Shown piece after piece: positions 21,761-34,510 of a DNA stretch of 64,000 nucleotides (position 1 is the stretch's first letter; every line of letters begins with the position of its first letter). A model generated the notes under the pieces. It was not told where the DNA came from, searched no databases, and was given only the letters and a program-made list of their open reading frames with translations. The DNA lies in the NCBI GenBank assembly GCA_029891345.1, contig CM057000.1, forward strand, positions 128,315,338 to 128,379,337, read 5' to 3'. The translations under genes and the position numbers were made by a program. This DNA comes from Dryococelus australis. Its lineage: Eukaryota > Arthropoda > Insecta > Phasmatodea > Phasmatidae.

Positions 21761-23830
21761 TATGTCGTGTTGAACTTCTCCAAGCTTGGCCCTACTCTTT
21801 CTACACTCTATTATTTGATATTTTCTTCGAACTGATTTGTAATGTTTGTGAACTGTTTATTTTGTGATTTGTCAGGTAACCATGGTGCTCAGGATTGTGC
21901 TTGAACTGTGCTTAGGGTAGGCAAACCTTTAGGGGTGGGAGTTGCAACGATGGCTCGTTGCACCGATTGTATTTCTGAGACTATCGCCGGACGGTACAGT
22001 GTTGAGGCGCCCTCTACGAACTACGGACTTGCCGCTTTAGTTAATTCTTTGCCACACCACCGCCGCGATGTTTCGAACTCTCGCCACTTCGATTCTTAGC
22101 GCTCGTGTCAACCTCCAACTACGCTGTCGATCCCCTCCTTTTCTCCTTGCTTCTCCCTCTAACCCTCCCCCCCCCCCTTCTCCCCACTTGCGTCATGGGC
22201 TTGGAGCCTTGATTCTGGTAGTATAATTTTTCGGCCGATCACTTCTTGTTAGAGCCTCGCCTGTACGTCTAGCATCCTCCAGATAGTCGTTATGATATTG
22301 CGATAGCTGGCCGTCTTGCGGCATTCAACATTAGGATGATACCTCGTTGAGCCGACTTTGCCGCTGTGAACACGTGTTACTTCGTTCAGCCTACATCAGT
22401 TGCTGCGAACGATACAAAAAATAATATTGTTTGTAATTTTATTTTAATTTGGTAATGTAAATAATATAATTATGCCGGGTGAGAGGCTTGCGTGTCTGTA
22501 GTGAGCAGGGGCCGTAGCTCGTTGTGTTGGTCCTTAGAGAATTTGTTTCATAGTAGTTTTGCAGTAGAGAGTTTACTATGGTTAAATATTTTTAAGATTT
22601 GTCAGCACTTGTCAGAGTTTTAGTGAATTATTTTGTCTTTTGAATGAGTGTTTTTAACCTTTGAAGTTTTGGAATTGACTTGTGTAGTTTTTAACCCCAT
22701 TTGCTATGAGACAAGCAGTTAATGCGTCGGCTCACTGCTAGAAAACAACGTTTTTTTATTTTTTTTTATTTTTGTATGTTTATGTATAGGGCTTTGTTCG
22801 GCCTGAACGCACTTTTTTAATATTGTAATTATTTTCAAGCGCCCCTAGATAGCTTTTTGAACTTCATCCTTTTGATTTAAGTTTTAATTCGTTAGGCTGC
22901 TAGGGAGCTTTGGTAGGGCTGCACGTCCCCACCTTTCAACTTTTTAATATTGTGTTGTCGAAGTTAAGTAGTATTTTTAATTTGCCATGTATTCGTTTTC
23001 TTATAAGATTCTAGCAATTTTGTAGTTTTGCAGTGTTTGAAGCATCGGGGCTTTAAGTTTGTAGTAACTTTTGTTGCGCCCCTGGATATTTTGTATATTG
23101 CATTTTGGCTCACTTCTTAAGTTTAGTTTAAGTGGTTTCATTGGATTATTAGCATCGTAGCCCATAAGCTGAAAATATAATTGCCAATCAGCTGTTTGAT
23201 GCAGGACGAGAGCCAGTGGCGTGCCCCGAGAGCACACGTTATTCTACTGAAAGACAGTTGCTGGGTTCACTCAGAATCCTTGAACCTGTGTAATTTAAAA
23301 CTGTTTTCAATATCCTTTTGAGGGCACCTTGTTAAAGCCCGTGTTTTGTTCACTTTTATTGATTATGATCAGTGTTTACGAACCCTTGCTAAGGCCCGGT
23401 GTGGCACTTTTAATCTAGCAATCTGTTCGGATGTGAACGCGCCTTAGTTAAATGTTGTGGGATTGCTCTCTATTGAAGGTGTTTTTTTTTTTCCTGTTCA
23501 AGGCACATTTGTGGTACAAAACAAGAGTGTATCTAGTCAATATTTGTAAGCTTTACAACTCATTGTCACGATCTTTACTTGTACCTGAGAATTTTTTTTA
23601 ATAATTTTGTAACAGTATCTGCTTGTTGGACTTTCATTATCCAGTTGTCTTATGAATGCTTTTAATGAATGGGTTTTTTACATGAAAGTTAATTGAATGC
23701 CATTGTTATTAATTAGCATTAAGATCCTGCCAACATATTAGTTCGTAGTACTTGTTTACCAACTGCACCTGTGGTGCAATATTTTTCAAATAAAAAATGA
23801 CTGTTTTGAATCTTTCAGAGTAAAAAAAAT
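21761..23830 (+). other. UTR-like region, no gene recognised
   Basis: About 2 kb of T/G-rich DNA with few repeats, a polypyrimidine stretch with an 11-base C run (22100-22180), and an AATAAA-type signal near 23790. The texture would suit a long 3' UTR downstream of the possible exon at 21.5 kb. This is only an inference from composition. Confidence 0.25.
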
Positions 23831-25377
23831 GCGTATTAGTTGGCCTTTTGTATATTCCAAATTATTCTGGAAGTTAACAGTAATATATAATTAAGATTAC
23901 AGTTTGGTTCAGTAACTTGTAATTATGTTGCATATACGTTGTGATCATAACATAACTATATAATGATTCTTCAAATAGTGTAAATGTGATATGAAGAACG
24001 AAATGTTTTGTCATGCCCGAGCGGTCTAGGGCTGAGCAAAAACACTCAATAAGAAATTCTTAAGTCAATTTAACGCATTTAATCGAATCAGGCACTGAAA
24101 CTGTTACACTTTTAATTATACATTTACTTACTTGGTGATGTGGCGGAAGACGACATGGGAATTGTTAGTATAAAATAAAATATGAACATTAGAAGCAACT
24201 TCATTCTATAGCCACGGTGATGAAGGAGAGTGGAGTCTCAGCGCAGCTCAAGCGAGTCGTTCCAGGCGGTTATGTGCAGTCCTTGGTGTCCTCTGCTGAA
24301 GTCTTTCTTCTTCAGGCCGTGCATGGCATAATAAAGTAACATGAGTGTAGTGGGGAGAAGTCTCCCTCCACCAAGAAGTCGCTCATGAGCAGTCTCTCAC
24401 CAATGAGAAGTCAGGACGAGAAGAGTCGCCCACCAATGAGAGAGCAAGGTTAGGGCATTAGCCAATGAATTGGAACTTTGCACACGGCCCCAAAGTGTGG
24501 TATCGAAATCACGTGACGGGAAAATAGATCGTGATGCAGAACGTGATCCCAGGAGTCATGAGACGAAAATATTGTGAAAAAACAAGACGTATTTCCCGTC
24601 AAAAGTGGTTAGCAATCTCAGTTACGTGGTGCTGGAATCACCGCAGGCAGTGTTAGAGCGGATACGGCTTCCTGTCGCAGGCACCGCCGAATGTGATAAA
24701 ATGCGAAAATACTTCACTAAAATGTTCTCTCTCTGAACTGGAAAACTAGCAGAATGCCTATGGTACTACAGTTTAATGAAAAATTTTAAAAGTAAACACT
24801 CGGTAATATTGTGTATTCTCACCGCTTACAGTTTTGTACACTGAGAAAGAGATTTGCTTGCACAATAGTTCCGGTTAATATAGTAATTTGAATAAAATTG
24901 TTTGAAGGCATAGTATTTCATCTTAACAAAAAGTTGTAGTCAGTTCAAATGTATGTATCTCAGGCTCTAAATACTCAGCATTATTTTGCGTCACATTTTG
25001 TTCAGGCGAAAATATATTTTACTATAGCAGTGATAATTTCCTTAGTAACAATTCCAAAATTATTTTGTTGGTTCAAACAAAACCTTTTCTCCGTGTAGTA
25101 ATTTCTCGTAACACTTTAAAAATTTATTTTTTATGTGTAACGTACAAAAAACTTAGCCTAATTTACTCATTGTATTTCAGTATTCTTATGTCAGTCACAT
25201 TTTGTTGTCAAATGTAAAAACCGATTATACATTATTTCATATTAATTTTATTTAATTTTTTATGAGAGTCTTCATTCGCTTTGGATGATAATAATATATT
25301 TCTAGTAGTTCGATAAATTCCGGTATCACTTAGGTTACAAGTAACATTTACTGTAATTATCGTTACAGAATTCAATA
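23831..25377. other. Unassigned DNA
   Basis: No coding sequence recognised. At 24013-24035 the string TGCCCGAGCGGTCTAGGGC resembles a tRNA-Leu/Ser D-arm with A box, but no B box follows, so it is noted only as a fragment. A mixed-composition segment (24180-24720) contains repeated CACCAATGAGA phrases (24360-24460). Confidence 0.35.
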
Positions 25378-27040
25378 GTGGGTTTTAGAACTGGAACGGT
25401 CCTGTTCTTCGGAGTAAAGAACAAGTACTGCACAACTTGTGCTCGTGCTACAATGAAATGAAAAACTTATTGTCGCACTCATGTCAAAAACTGGGCTGAA
25501 AATCAATGCTCAAGTATAGAGGCAGCTTTGACTGTCGAAGGATTTTGCTAGAGTGAAGAAATTGCCGAATAAAACATACTAAACTCATTGCAGAAAAAAT
25601 TGAATGTACAAATCATCTTCTACCTAATTTCTGTAATGAATTGAAGGCGATTTCAACTACAAGAAACAAAATGATGAATGACATTGTCATTAGGAAAAAG
25701 TTAGGTAATAATGTTATTAGGTTCATGACAGCTGCTTTTAAAGCTTTACAACACAGGCAGAATAAAGAACGACCACTACACGAAAAAGTTGAAGTATTAA
25801 GGAAATATATATTAAATACCACAAACCACATATTTGGAGAGCATTCAGTTGGCACAGAGAGAGGTTACTTCTGAAAATCGGGTGGTTGCGATCAAATACC
25901 AAAACTTATTGAAAGTGGTGTGCACGATGAGATCTCTGGTGTAGTAAAACAAATGAGCAATCATAAAAGAAGCCTGATACACAATGTGACCAACAACCCT
26001 GTAGAACACTACAATTAAGATGTTGCCAAATTTGTCGGTGGTAAAGAATTATTTTTTCCACTAAACGAACCTATGCTTGAAGGTGCGCAGGGGTAGTTTT
26101 AAGGAAAAGAAAAAGGGCATTCCATTGCATAAATTACACAAAACTATGTATATTACAAGAGCCCAGGAGAATTTTGCAGAAGTATGGAATAAGGCGTAAA
26201 ACAAAAATTGAAGCCAGCAAGACTAAAAGGAGGACAAAGGCGAAAAGTGTCGTAAGCCTTTATTTACAGACACAATTCCCGATAAATATTATTGCGTCGG
26301 TGCTGAAAAGCCAGATATGTATCAAGAGACATTCAACAGAGAATGCCAAGTTTTCCTCGATTCATTACAAACAAGTGAAACAGAAATGCAAAGAGTTGAA
26401 AGGGCATCAGAAAGTCATGCAGAGGGAAAGAGGCGGAAGGAAATAAGGAAGACGAAAAATACTCACAGCATAGCATTTTGGTAGAATTTGCAACATGAAA
26501 CCATAAAACCAGTTGTGATCAACAGTTGAAACTATATTGTAAAACAGAACTGACACCAAACGAATGAAATATGGAAGGGAAGACGAACAGTTTGCAAAAG
26601 AATTGCTGAAGAATAAAGATTTCCGATTATGGACTGTTTATTGATCTCGATAGTCCCTTCTTCGGCGCCACACCTGATGGACTTGTCGGAGATGTTATTG
26701 TTGAAATTAAATGCCAGCCTTCTGCTTCACACCTACAGAGACTATTATTAAAAAAAAATAGCTGCTTGAAATATTGACCAAGCAGGAAATATTTTGAAAA
26801 TGAAAACTAATCATAATTTTCATATGCAAGTTCTAGAACAGTCAGTTACACATACCTTAACGTAAATATTGCTTATCCTGCCTATGGACACCATTAGGTA
26901 TCAGGATTGAAAGACTAGAGAGACATTGCAACATCTGGAACACCGAACTGAAATCAAAATTGGAAAAGTTTTACTTAAGCTGCCTTCTTCCCGAGTTAAT
27001 TGATCCACGATACACTAGGTCAATGCCAATAATAAATCTT
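25378..27040 (+). pseudogene. Broken Mutator-like transposase with YqaJ-type nuclease domain
   Basis: Coding traces run left to right in shifting frames with many stops. The first block (25385-25560) carries VLFFGVKNKYCTTCARA and a following H-x5-NW, as in the Mutator-like transposase domain of arthropod elements. The block 25600-25870 is open for 77 codons and ends at a stop in a GYF-stop-KSGGC context. Next comes NVTNNPVEHYN and AKFVGGK (25985-26050). A frame-broken stretch follows. A YqaJ-type exonuclease core then appears at about 26620-26735: YGLFIDLDSPFFGATPDGL and later VEIKC. The C-terminal LLPELIDPRYTRSMPI lies at about 26980-27030. Such proteins in insects are transposon-encoded. 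The copy is dead, with frameshifts and in-frame stops. No terminal inverted repeat was found around it. Confidence 0.75.
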
Positions 27041-27730
27041 GTGTACGTAACAGAAGAAGAGATGAAGAAGAAAACAAGGAAGTAAATTGCGAGAAGTTTC
27101 ATTTCTGGCAGCAAAAGTTATTGCAACTGCCTCCGTTCTCAGAACTTTGGTGTGGAAAATGTAATCATATTTGGTATTTATTGTCGTTTGTTCCCAGTAC
27201 AAAAAATTTATATGAAAAATATGTTATTTTTAAGAAGGCAAAAAATTTTTAGTTTTGAATTGAGTATCATGTTTTTGTTATAACTATTCTTATAGATCAT
27301 ATTACTTACTCTTACTTGTTTTAAAATATATGTAATGCACAGAACTAAAAAGTTAAATTTCCAGACAGTGTAAGTAGCATGCTAACTCAGAAGTATGTTT
27401 TATTTGCAATTTTGAAACATGTGTCTCGTTCTAATATTTTACCTTAGATCTATTTCTAACTAGTTTATGTAATTTAAGTTCAACAGTGGTTCTTAACAGG
27501 CAAGTAAAATATGGGCCCGTAAAGGATGTCAGTCTCTTATAGCTGAATTGTTGAACAACTTCCTAGAACCTAAAATTAAGATTTTGTTTAAATTACTAAA
27601 CGATTCAACTCACAGTTTACTGTTGCTTTTATGACTAAGGCAACATTGTTTTATAATGTTTCACCTATAGTTTATACATCTTTAAAAAGAGTTTGTTAGA
27701 TGATGATGTAATTACTTTTTTGTTTTGAAT
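27041..27730. other. Unassigned AT-rich DNA
   Basis: No feature recognised. It may include the 3' flank of the broken transposon. Confidence 0.4.
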
Positions 27731-27734
27731 ATAT

Positions 27735-28621
27735 TGTTACGCGCTAAAGCTAGCGCAGACTCAGCTGCATCGCGCCGTAATCGGAGACCCACCTCCCACC
27801 CTCCTCTTCCTGGAACGATGCGCTCGTGGCCTCCTGATTTCCCCTTCTAGGAATCCTGTGAATGCCAACAGTGGCGAGACTTGCTGGCGTCACAGACCTC
27901 CTCTCGCCTGCTAGAGTTTCCGATACGTTTAGCGACGACGCAAGAATGTTCTGGTGAGACTGGCTGGCGCCTCAGCCCTCCGCGACGCATCACGCGAGTC
28001 GGGGAAGATTCTAGGTGGCTGCCTGAGACACTATATATACTGCCGCAACCCAGCGGCTGGCAGTCTATGATGGAGACCGTCTGGCCGAGTGTGCGCGAGC
28101 GAAGTGGAGTGTGGACGACGACTGGAGATTGCGGGACGACAGCGATTGAGGTGATCGTGGCTTGAATGGACGGGAGGGTGTGGAATCGACGAGTGAAGCC
28201 TACAGTGCGTGAGGGCCCTTGGAGGACTCTAGAACATTGCAACTGGCAGGGCATGGTCTGAACTGAGGTGGAACTGAATGGAAGTGGAATACTGGTTTAA
28301 TTGTAAATATTCGAGCTGTCAAATGTGGACGCATACATTTTAAAATAATTGTATAGGTTGATACACTGTCTATTAGGACTGATCTTTAATCATTTAATTT
28401 CAGTGATTTCTTTGCCGTAATTATAAATTTTATTATTTAGTGTCAATTGTGAACAGTAAGTGATTTCAATTTATTGTGAGAGTTTGAATACAGAGAATTT
28501 TTCTGTAGTTATTGTAAATAAAATAAGTAAATTATAATGAATTATTTTATTTGATTAAGACCGCCATCCCTTAACGAACTTGGTATAGCTCACTTAATTT
28601 CTAGAGAGAGAAATTGTAACA
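27735..28621 (+). mobile_element. Solo LTR, family B (887 bp) with ATAT target duplication
   Basis: Starts TGTTACGCGCTAAAGC and ends GAAATTGTAACA, giving a 6-bp inverted terminus TGTTAC/GTAACA. ATAT lies directly before (27731-27734) and after (28622-28625), the 4-bp duplication expected of gypsy-type integration. A TATA box (CTATATATAC) is at 28031-28040 and an AATAAA signal at 28517-28522, in the order U3-R-U5 requires. The GC-rich U3 is open in several frames but is not a gene. Intact ends and duplication mean LTR-LTR recombination removed the coding part. Confidence 0.88.
28031..28040 (+). promoter_or_regulatory. TATA box of LTR family B
   Basis: CTATATATAC about 300 bp into the LTR, downstream of a GC-rich segment and upstream of the polyadenylation signal. 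The position fits a U3 core promoter. Activity is not implied. Confidence 0.6.
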
Positions 28622-29298
28622 ATATTGTAACAAGGGAATAAAGGGTAGAAATGGAAGGTGGTGTCCCTGTCATGTATAGCTCATTGGTCGGAAGCCGCAT
28701 ATTGCTAGCCGTTTGAAACACAAGACCTTCCTATGTGCGCTGCTGCTAATTGGCACCTGCCATAAGGCGCCTACCGCCTCACAGCTAGTGAGCGGTGGAA
28801 AAATGACTTAACCGCCACAATACAGCTACAGTCTATTCCTGACTGGAAGAGACACATGAAAATCAACCTTTGAAAAATCACTCTAGGCGTAACATGTCAA
28901 CCGGTTTTTTTTCAATAACCGGTATTCCACAAATATATAACACTGTGGTTCACTTTAGGGCACTGCATTATTGAATAAATGAATCTTTACCTTAATATCT
29001 TCTATAAGTTTTAATATTTATTTCGTATTAAATATGAATTATCAGTAGCGAGAGCAGCGACGTGTTGGCAACGGCTAGTAAGAAATAGTTCAGTTCAAAT
29101 ATTGTTTCAACATAGTTTTTTGGAATGCTGTTTGTAAATTAAATATTGCTATTTAAATATTTAAATATTTAGGTAGCCCGGATAGAAACATATGTCACTG
29201 TTATTGTTAAAAATAACAGTGCAAAATAATGCACGTAGGTCGTAGTGACGTGGTGTTTGTTTTTTCGACCGACGAAACTGTCGGCTGGGCTGAGCTTA

Positions 29299-29302
<4 letters not shown>
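28622..29302. other. Unassigned DNA
   Basis: Nothing recognised. A GC-richer patch lies at 28650-28810. Confidence 0.4.
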
Positions 29303-29354
<52 letters not shown>

Positions 29355-29400
29355 CCTCCCTCCCTCCCTCCCTTCCTCTCTATCGCGCGCTCTCTCTCTC
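29303..29400. repeat. (TC)n microsatellite grading into (CCCT)n
   Basis: About 48 bases of pure TC, then CCTC-type tetramers, then TC again after a short CGCGCG interruption. Open frames across it are artefacts. Confidence 0.95.
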
Positions 29401-32400
29401 GGGATATTTCCCATCGCAAATAAGCAGAATTATACATGTTTAAAATTGTAGCATATTTCAAACTTCTTACAGCAAAATAATGATTTTTGAATTTGGAATT
29501 TGCAACTGAAAAGAGATTTTAACGTTTGAATACTTAATTTATTACATTTAGCATTTATAAGTGATAGCCGGTGGCTTGTAAATCTTAAGGTTGGCAGACA
29601 TGTCGAGTGGCTACATGGCGAGGCGTTTTGTTGGAGTGTGCTGAATGAGGTATTGATTTCTCTTCCTCCGAAAAATACTTCAAATTACCACATTACGTTT
29701 GTAGACGTCGTGTTTTTTAAACCTACCTAGGCAAGTTACGATGTTGTGATAAATCTGTGTTTCCACAGCAGGAATAAATGGACTGTGACGTGTGTTTCGT
29801 TAATCATTGCGTTGTCATCGTTACGCTGGCCCTGTGTGCGTGATTTAAAATATTTGATGTGCACTGTTTATACGTTTTAACTGTGAACTTTTTTATGGTG
29901 AAGTTAATAATTTACATCGATGTCTGTTTATTTATCACAACGTTGAACCTTTGACATAGGTGTTTGAAACACAGTCGTGTAAAGTGATTGGCCACAGTCC
30001 CAACAAAATACTAAGACCAGCCCGATAAATTTCAATAAACCTAATAAATAGTAAGTAGCTACCCATAGAAATATGAGCGGAATAAAAGTTACCGTCGGCT
30101 TATTTGTTTGCATGTTCACCGCTTTCTTTTAAGTTTGTAGGACAAAAAATAAGGAACACGAGTTACGTGCTTGAATTTAATGTGCCTTTTTAGTTAGACT
30201 GTTTGTTCCTTCGTTTTAATATATATTCCAACTGAGGCCGTCCTTTTAAAGAAATAACAAAAGGACAAACACTACTGTTTTTAACCTCGCATTTGTAACA
30301 GTGTTAAATACAGTCGCGGCAAAATATTAACGTGCATTACATGTAATGTGCTATATCGTGGAAAACAAATATGTTAATGTAAAATAACTGCAAGAACTAT
30401 AGCCAATTCAGGCATTCATAAAGCTTACTTAAATAATGTTGGAGGCCTAAACTGTGAACATTCGTACGGAGTGGTTTTTGGAATATGACAGAATTATTTG
30501 AAAAGCTGTAAACAGTATACAACACATTTGAAAGGTATAAAAGTAGAAGTCACATTTCAATGTTTATGTTTAAGTGTAGCGAAAGTATACGAACACATGT
30601 ACACACACAATGGCATGTAAACATTGATTTTGACAAATGCTACATAGCAGTCACATGGCAATGTTTGTTTACATTTGGCGGAAGGATACGAAACTGGCCT
30701 GCAAGTAGATATTTAGCGGGGCTCCGAGAAAGTTCCTTCGAGTGGGGAATGGACTATACACGCATTTCTGGGACCCGGCACTGCAAAAAGAAGTTACTCC
30801 ATCCCACTCTTAAGATGAGGATGTAATGAAACATTTTATGTGAAATAGTTGTTTGCGCGAATACGCGTAATTCAGTAAATAAATATTCTACAAATACAAC
30901 TTCTTGTAAGAAAAGATAAAGAACAATTATCTGTATTCCCATTTTTTTTTACTTTTGTCATGTTAAGTGTATTTTTGGGGAGCAAAATTTGTAAAAATGG
31001 TCAAATATCCCATTTTTAAAGCTTGCCTATGCAGTTTCCATAAACGGCAAGAGAAAAGTACAAACAGATGGACGTAGTTTAATCTGCTGTCTTCCATCGC
31101 GTGCAATAAAGTGCCACTGTAACAGATCTAATTTGCACAGTACAACGTCACGACGGGAATATTGCACAACTTGCGCGTAGGAGCGATGAGGCAGCAGGCG
31201 TGCGGGTTGGTGTCGCCCGTATCGCTCCCTCGCTTCTCGACCTTGATGGGTCTCATGTAAGCAGTTGTGTCTATCCTTATATTTAAAAAACAATGGAATA
31301 TTTTTTCACTGTATAAATTAAGTCGGCATTTTGTTACTAATTCACAATAATTGTTATTGAAACTTAAGTGTAGTCGTTGAAAAGTGCCAGAGAAAACGAA
31401 AATCTCTAAGTAGCCCTCTTTTTACTATATGCATATTCTTATTTAAGACAATTTATTTTAAATTGTAGCGACTTCGCTGTATCTTTTCTGAAAATATTGC
31501 TCCTTAAAGCCTTATAGTCACGGCTTAAATTTCTGAGAAAACAAAATATGTGTGAAACTTGTTTACGCTATCTTACTTCGCCGCCCCTATGATTCCTTAG
31601 GGCCGGACGTTACCTTGGGGCGTGGGATATTTTTTGCTAGGCAGGCCCCTTAAGCCGATGTTACACGGTAACTGCAGCCGCACTTGGTTCTGAACAAAGC
31701 CTGGTGCACACACCAGTATACCAGCCGCTATTTGAGCCGCCATAGGAGATTATTATAACACGACAGAAGTTCGCGTACTAGCGTCCGACACACTCGGTGG
31801 ATTCACAGTGTGTTGTTTGTAATGAATATGAACCCCGTTCGTAGAATTGCCAACAGTCAGTTACTTGCGTAGGCCAATAAAAAAAAAGCTAGCTCGCCAC
31901 TGCAGTTTCATTCATACACTTGAAAATTATGTGAATTCGCTAGGGGACGATTGTGTTGATTTAATTTTGACGAAAATTACGAACCGTTTGCGTAATATAG
32001 GTTTTTTTATTTACAAACGAAGTTATTATCCGAATGTAACCTTTAATGATAAAAAAGAGTCCGACTGAGTTTCGAACACACGTCCAAAAATTATTTGCTG
32101 TTTGACGGGCACCGCGACTATACCACTTTTTTTTTGTACCACTGCACTACCATTTCACATACGATGTATTTTGTTCATAAACTGTAGATAAGAGAACAAC
32201 TTGAATTAATTTTTTCATAGTGTAGGTAATGTTTTAAGTACTTAGAACGGTTTTTAAAAAATCAATTAAAAGTAGTCAACGCCAATATGACTCGTATTTT
32301 AAATATATTTGAAAGAGTTTCAACGTCACGGATGTATAATCAAGATGGAGACGTCCTTTACGGTTTCTTCATCAACTAGTTTCAAGAAGTAGCCACGGGG

Positions 32401-32524
32401 GGGTGCCCTACGCTGTGAAACTGCGATGTGATTGGCCAGGTACGAAACCTGGTGCGAAATCTGGCCTTACAATGCGGGGAACTGCATGACGGGTAACAAC
32501 ACCACACCAGCCCCTATACCGACC
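29401..32524. other. Unassigned DNA, about 3.1 kb
   Basis: No gene or transposon recognised. Short open frames (30560-30826 plus; 31027-31293 minus) have no known domain. At 31655-31745, TTAAGCCGATGTTACACGG looks like a DNA-transposon terminus, but I could not find its partner. Confidence 0.4.
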
Positions 32525-33060
32525 TGTTACGGTGGTCAAGCCATGTCCATAACACTCGCCAGAGCGAACACCCCGCACACGAGAAGTGGCATACCGCTGC
32601 AATAAGGGCGAGGCCACAAGCTGAGCGACGTTTTGGAAACAGAGTTGAGTTCGTAAACCCGCGGTGAGTATTTAGCGCCTCGGGGACATGGAACGAGGCC
32701 AGACGCCAGCCAGCCGCCGCGGGGTCAAGAAGGACCGCAGAAGGACGCACCGTGGATCGCCACCGCCGAGATGTGATGCAAAGCAGCCCTCGGCATCGAG
32801 ATTAAGGTGAACAAGTTCCCGTGGTTTCAGATACATCTGGTTAATTAATAATAACAACGGCTTCTGCTTAATCTCTTAGCATATATTATTATTGACTCCC
32901 CCGCTTTAACTCAACGATTGTAGAGTGTTGTGTTAATTGTTATTTCTTTGGGGTTAATATAAAGACGTCTGAATTAACCACGCCATTAACTTGAGCTACG
33001 TCACACCCAAACCTGTTCACTTTAATAACTTAAAACACCTCAAGTTATTAAAGCATAACA
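32525..33060 (+). mobile_element. Solo LTR, family A (copy 2)
   Basis: Starts TGTTACGGTGGTCAAGCCAT and ends TTATTAAAGCATAACA, 536 bp. It matches the complement of 3079-3603 closely. Copy 3 lies 5 kb to the right in the same orientation. The two could have been the LTRs of one 6-kb element, but no gag/pol remnant lies between them, their flanks do not match, and they are visibly diverged. I therefore treat them as separate solo LTRs. Confidence 0.8.
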
Positions 33061-34462
33061 TTGGTGGAGGCGCCTCACGCTTCCACCCTGTACGCAGAGC
33101 GAGGCTGAGTAAAGAATTATAATTCCCCTCTGAATAGCGGTGCATAGTTCAACTGCACATTTATTTTAAAAAGTTTGCAATTTTGTTGACAAAGCAAATA
33201 AATTTTATTTCTATAGTTATGAAACGGGGTTTAATTTCAAATGATATAGGGTTTGTTAAAGGTTCATCCTTAAACCTCTGTGTCCTCTGTGTTCGACGGG
33301 CGTGTTAGCAATTTATATTTACGCCAGATATTATGTATTTATTTTATTCAATATAATAACCTTATCATCAGGTTGATAGGAGTTAAAATATTGAGAGTAT
33401 CAACGCATTAACATCCAGGACAAATTGTTGTGTGCATACATAATAACAGTAAATGAAATAAGACTATCATATATAAGACAACCCATATATTAGGTACACG
33501 GTCGGACAGGTGATGGCACAGTTAGGTCAGCCTTCAAACGCAGCAAAGCCTTGCAGAGCAGGCAGTTTTTGCGACAGGCAGTTTTCGCACGTGAGCAGAA
33601 CGCAGGGGCGTACACGTCACGACAGACATACTTCATTAGCTGCCATACTTCCCTCCACTCATACGCCATATTCTGTATTCATTTCCATTAAACAAATATC
33701 GGGAATTCTCTGAGGTCATTCGTTTCGCGCTTGAGCGTGAAAATGTTTGCGCTGTCGGGGAACTGACTCGATATTGAGAGCCTAAAATGTGCGCCACTGA
33801 CCTGACGGATAATTCCAGGCAGCGTAAGGGCGCAAGGGAAGTATTGAATTTCAAATGGGGGACATATATAGATATACCACACAGTTGTAGGCAATGTGCC
33901 ACGAGGGCATTGCACATAGGGCTCTTTACGACACTATTGTGCCCCGATAACGTTCCAGATTTAAGTTAAATTGCGACATGTTTATTAAAAATTGAAAAAC
34001 CCTTGCAATATAGAATATCTAGAGTAGAGATTGTGTTATGGTAACAAGCACCATTATTAAGTTAAGGTTTAGTTAACTTTTTAGCAAATAATAAATAAAG
34101 TACTGAGTAGGATGCTTAGATTATGAAAGTAAATTACAAATAAAAGAGTAAATAAGGATAATGCACTAAATTAGCGGTCAGCCGCGCACACACAGAGGAC
34201 AGTAACAATACAAATGAAAATTATTATGAAGTACGCGATTTTTTAAATGTAACGAAATATACCACTATCCACAAAGAGAGTTAGACAGAGTGCGGATAAT
34301 ATTTAAAATATATAAATTAGAAGAGTTGCATCTTGTTTTGATACATTTTCAATATATAGAAGCTTAAAGTTATGCGCATCGTTTAACGTAACAGACACAA
34401 GTAATTCATTATAAACACAATTGCAAGAACGTGCATATCTGAAAATAGTTATAGCAGCGAAT
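33061..34462. other. Unassigned DNA
   Basis: No recognised feature. Small frames near 33.5-33.95 kb overlap on both strands and show no domain. Confidence 0.4.
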
Positions 34463-34510
34463 CAGTGGCGTCTCGTTAGGGCAAGCAAGGCAAGCAATTC
34501 CTGACAATAT
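34463..34510 (+). mobile_element. Possible hAT-like transposon end
   Basis: CAGTGGCGTCTCGTTAGGGC followed by AAGCAAGGCAAGC resembles the CAGTGGCG-type termini common in animal DNA transposons (compare the ends at 43.13 and 44.64 kb). No opposite end was found. Confidence 0.35.

Noticed and set aside
24013-24035. tRNA-Leu gene
   Set aside because: Only an A-box/D-arm-like string; no B box, anticodon arm or acceptor pairing follows.
27847-28254. 135-codon frame on the minus strand and 94-codon frame on the plus strand
   Set aside because: Both lie in the GC-rich U3 part of the solo LTR, with no domain and no coding context.
32060-32160. tRNA-like SINE head
   Set aside because: A GTTTCGAAC string and a CACTAC string are present, but spacing and flanks do not match the SINE families seen here.
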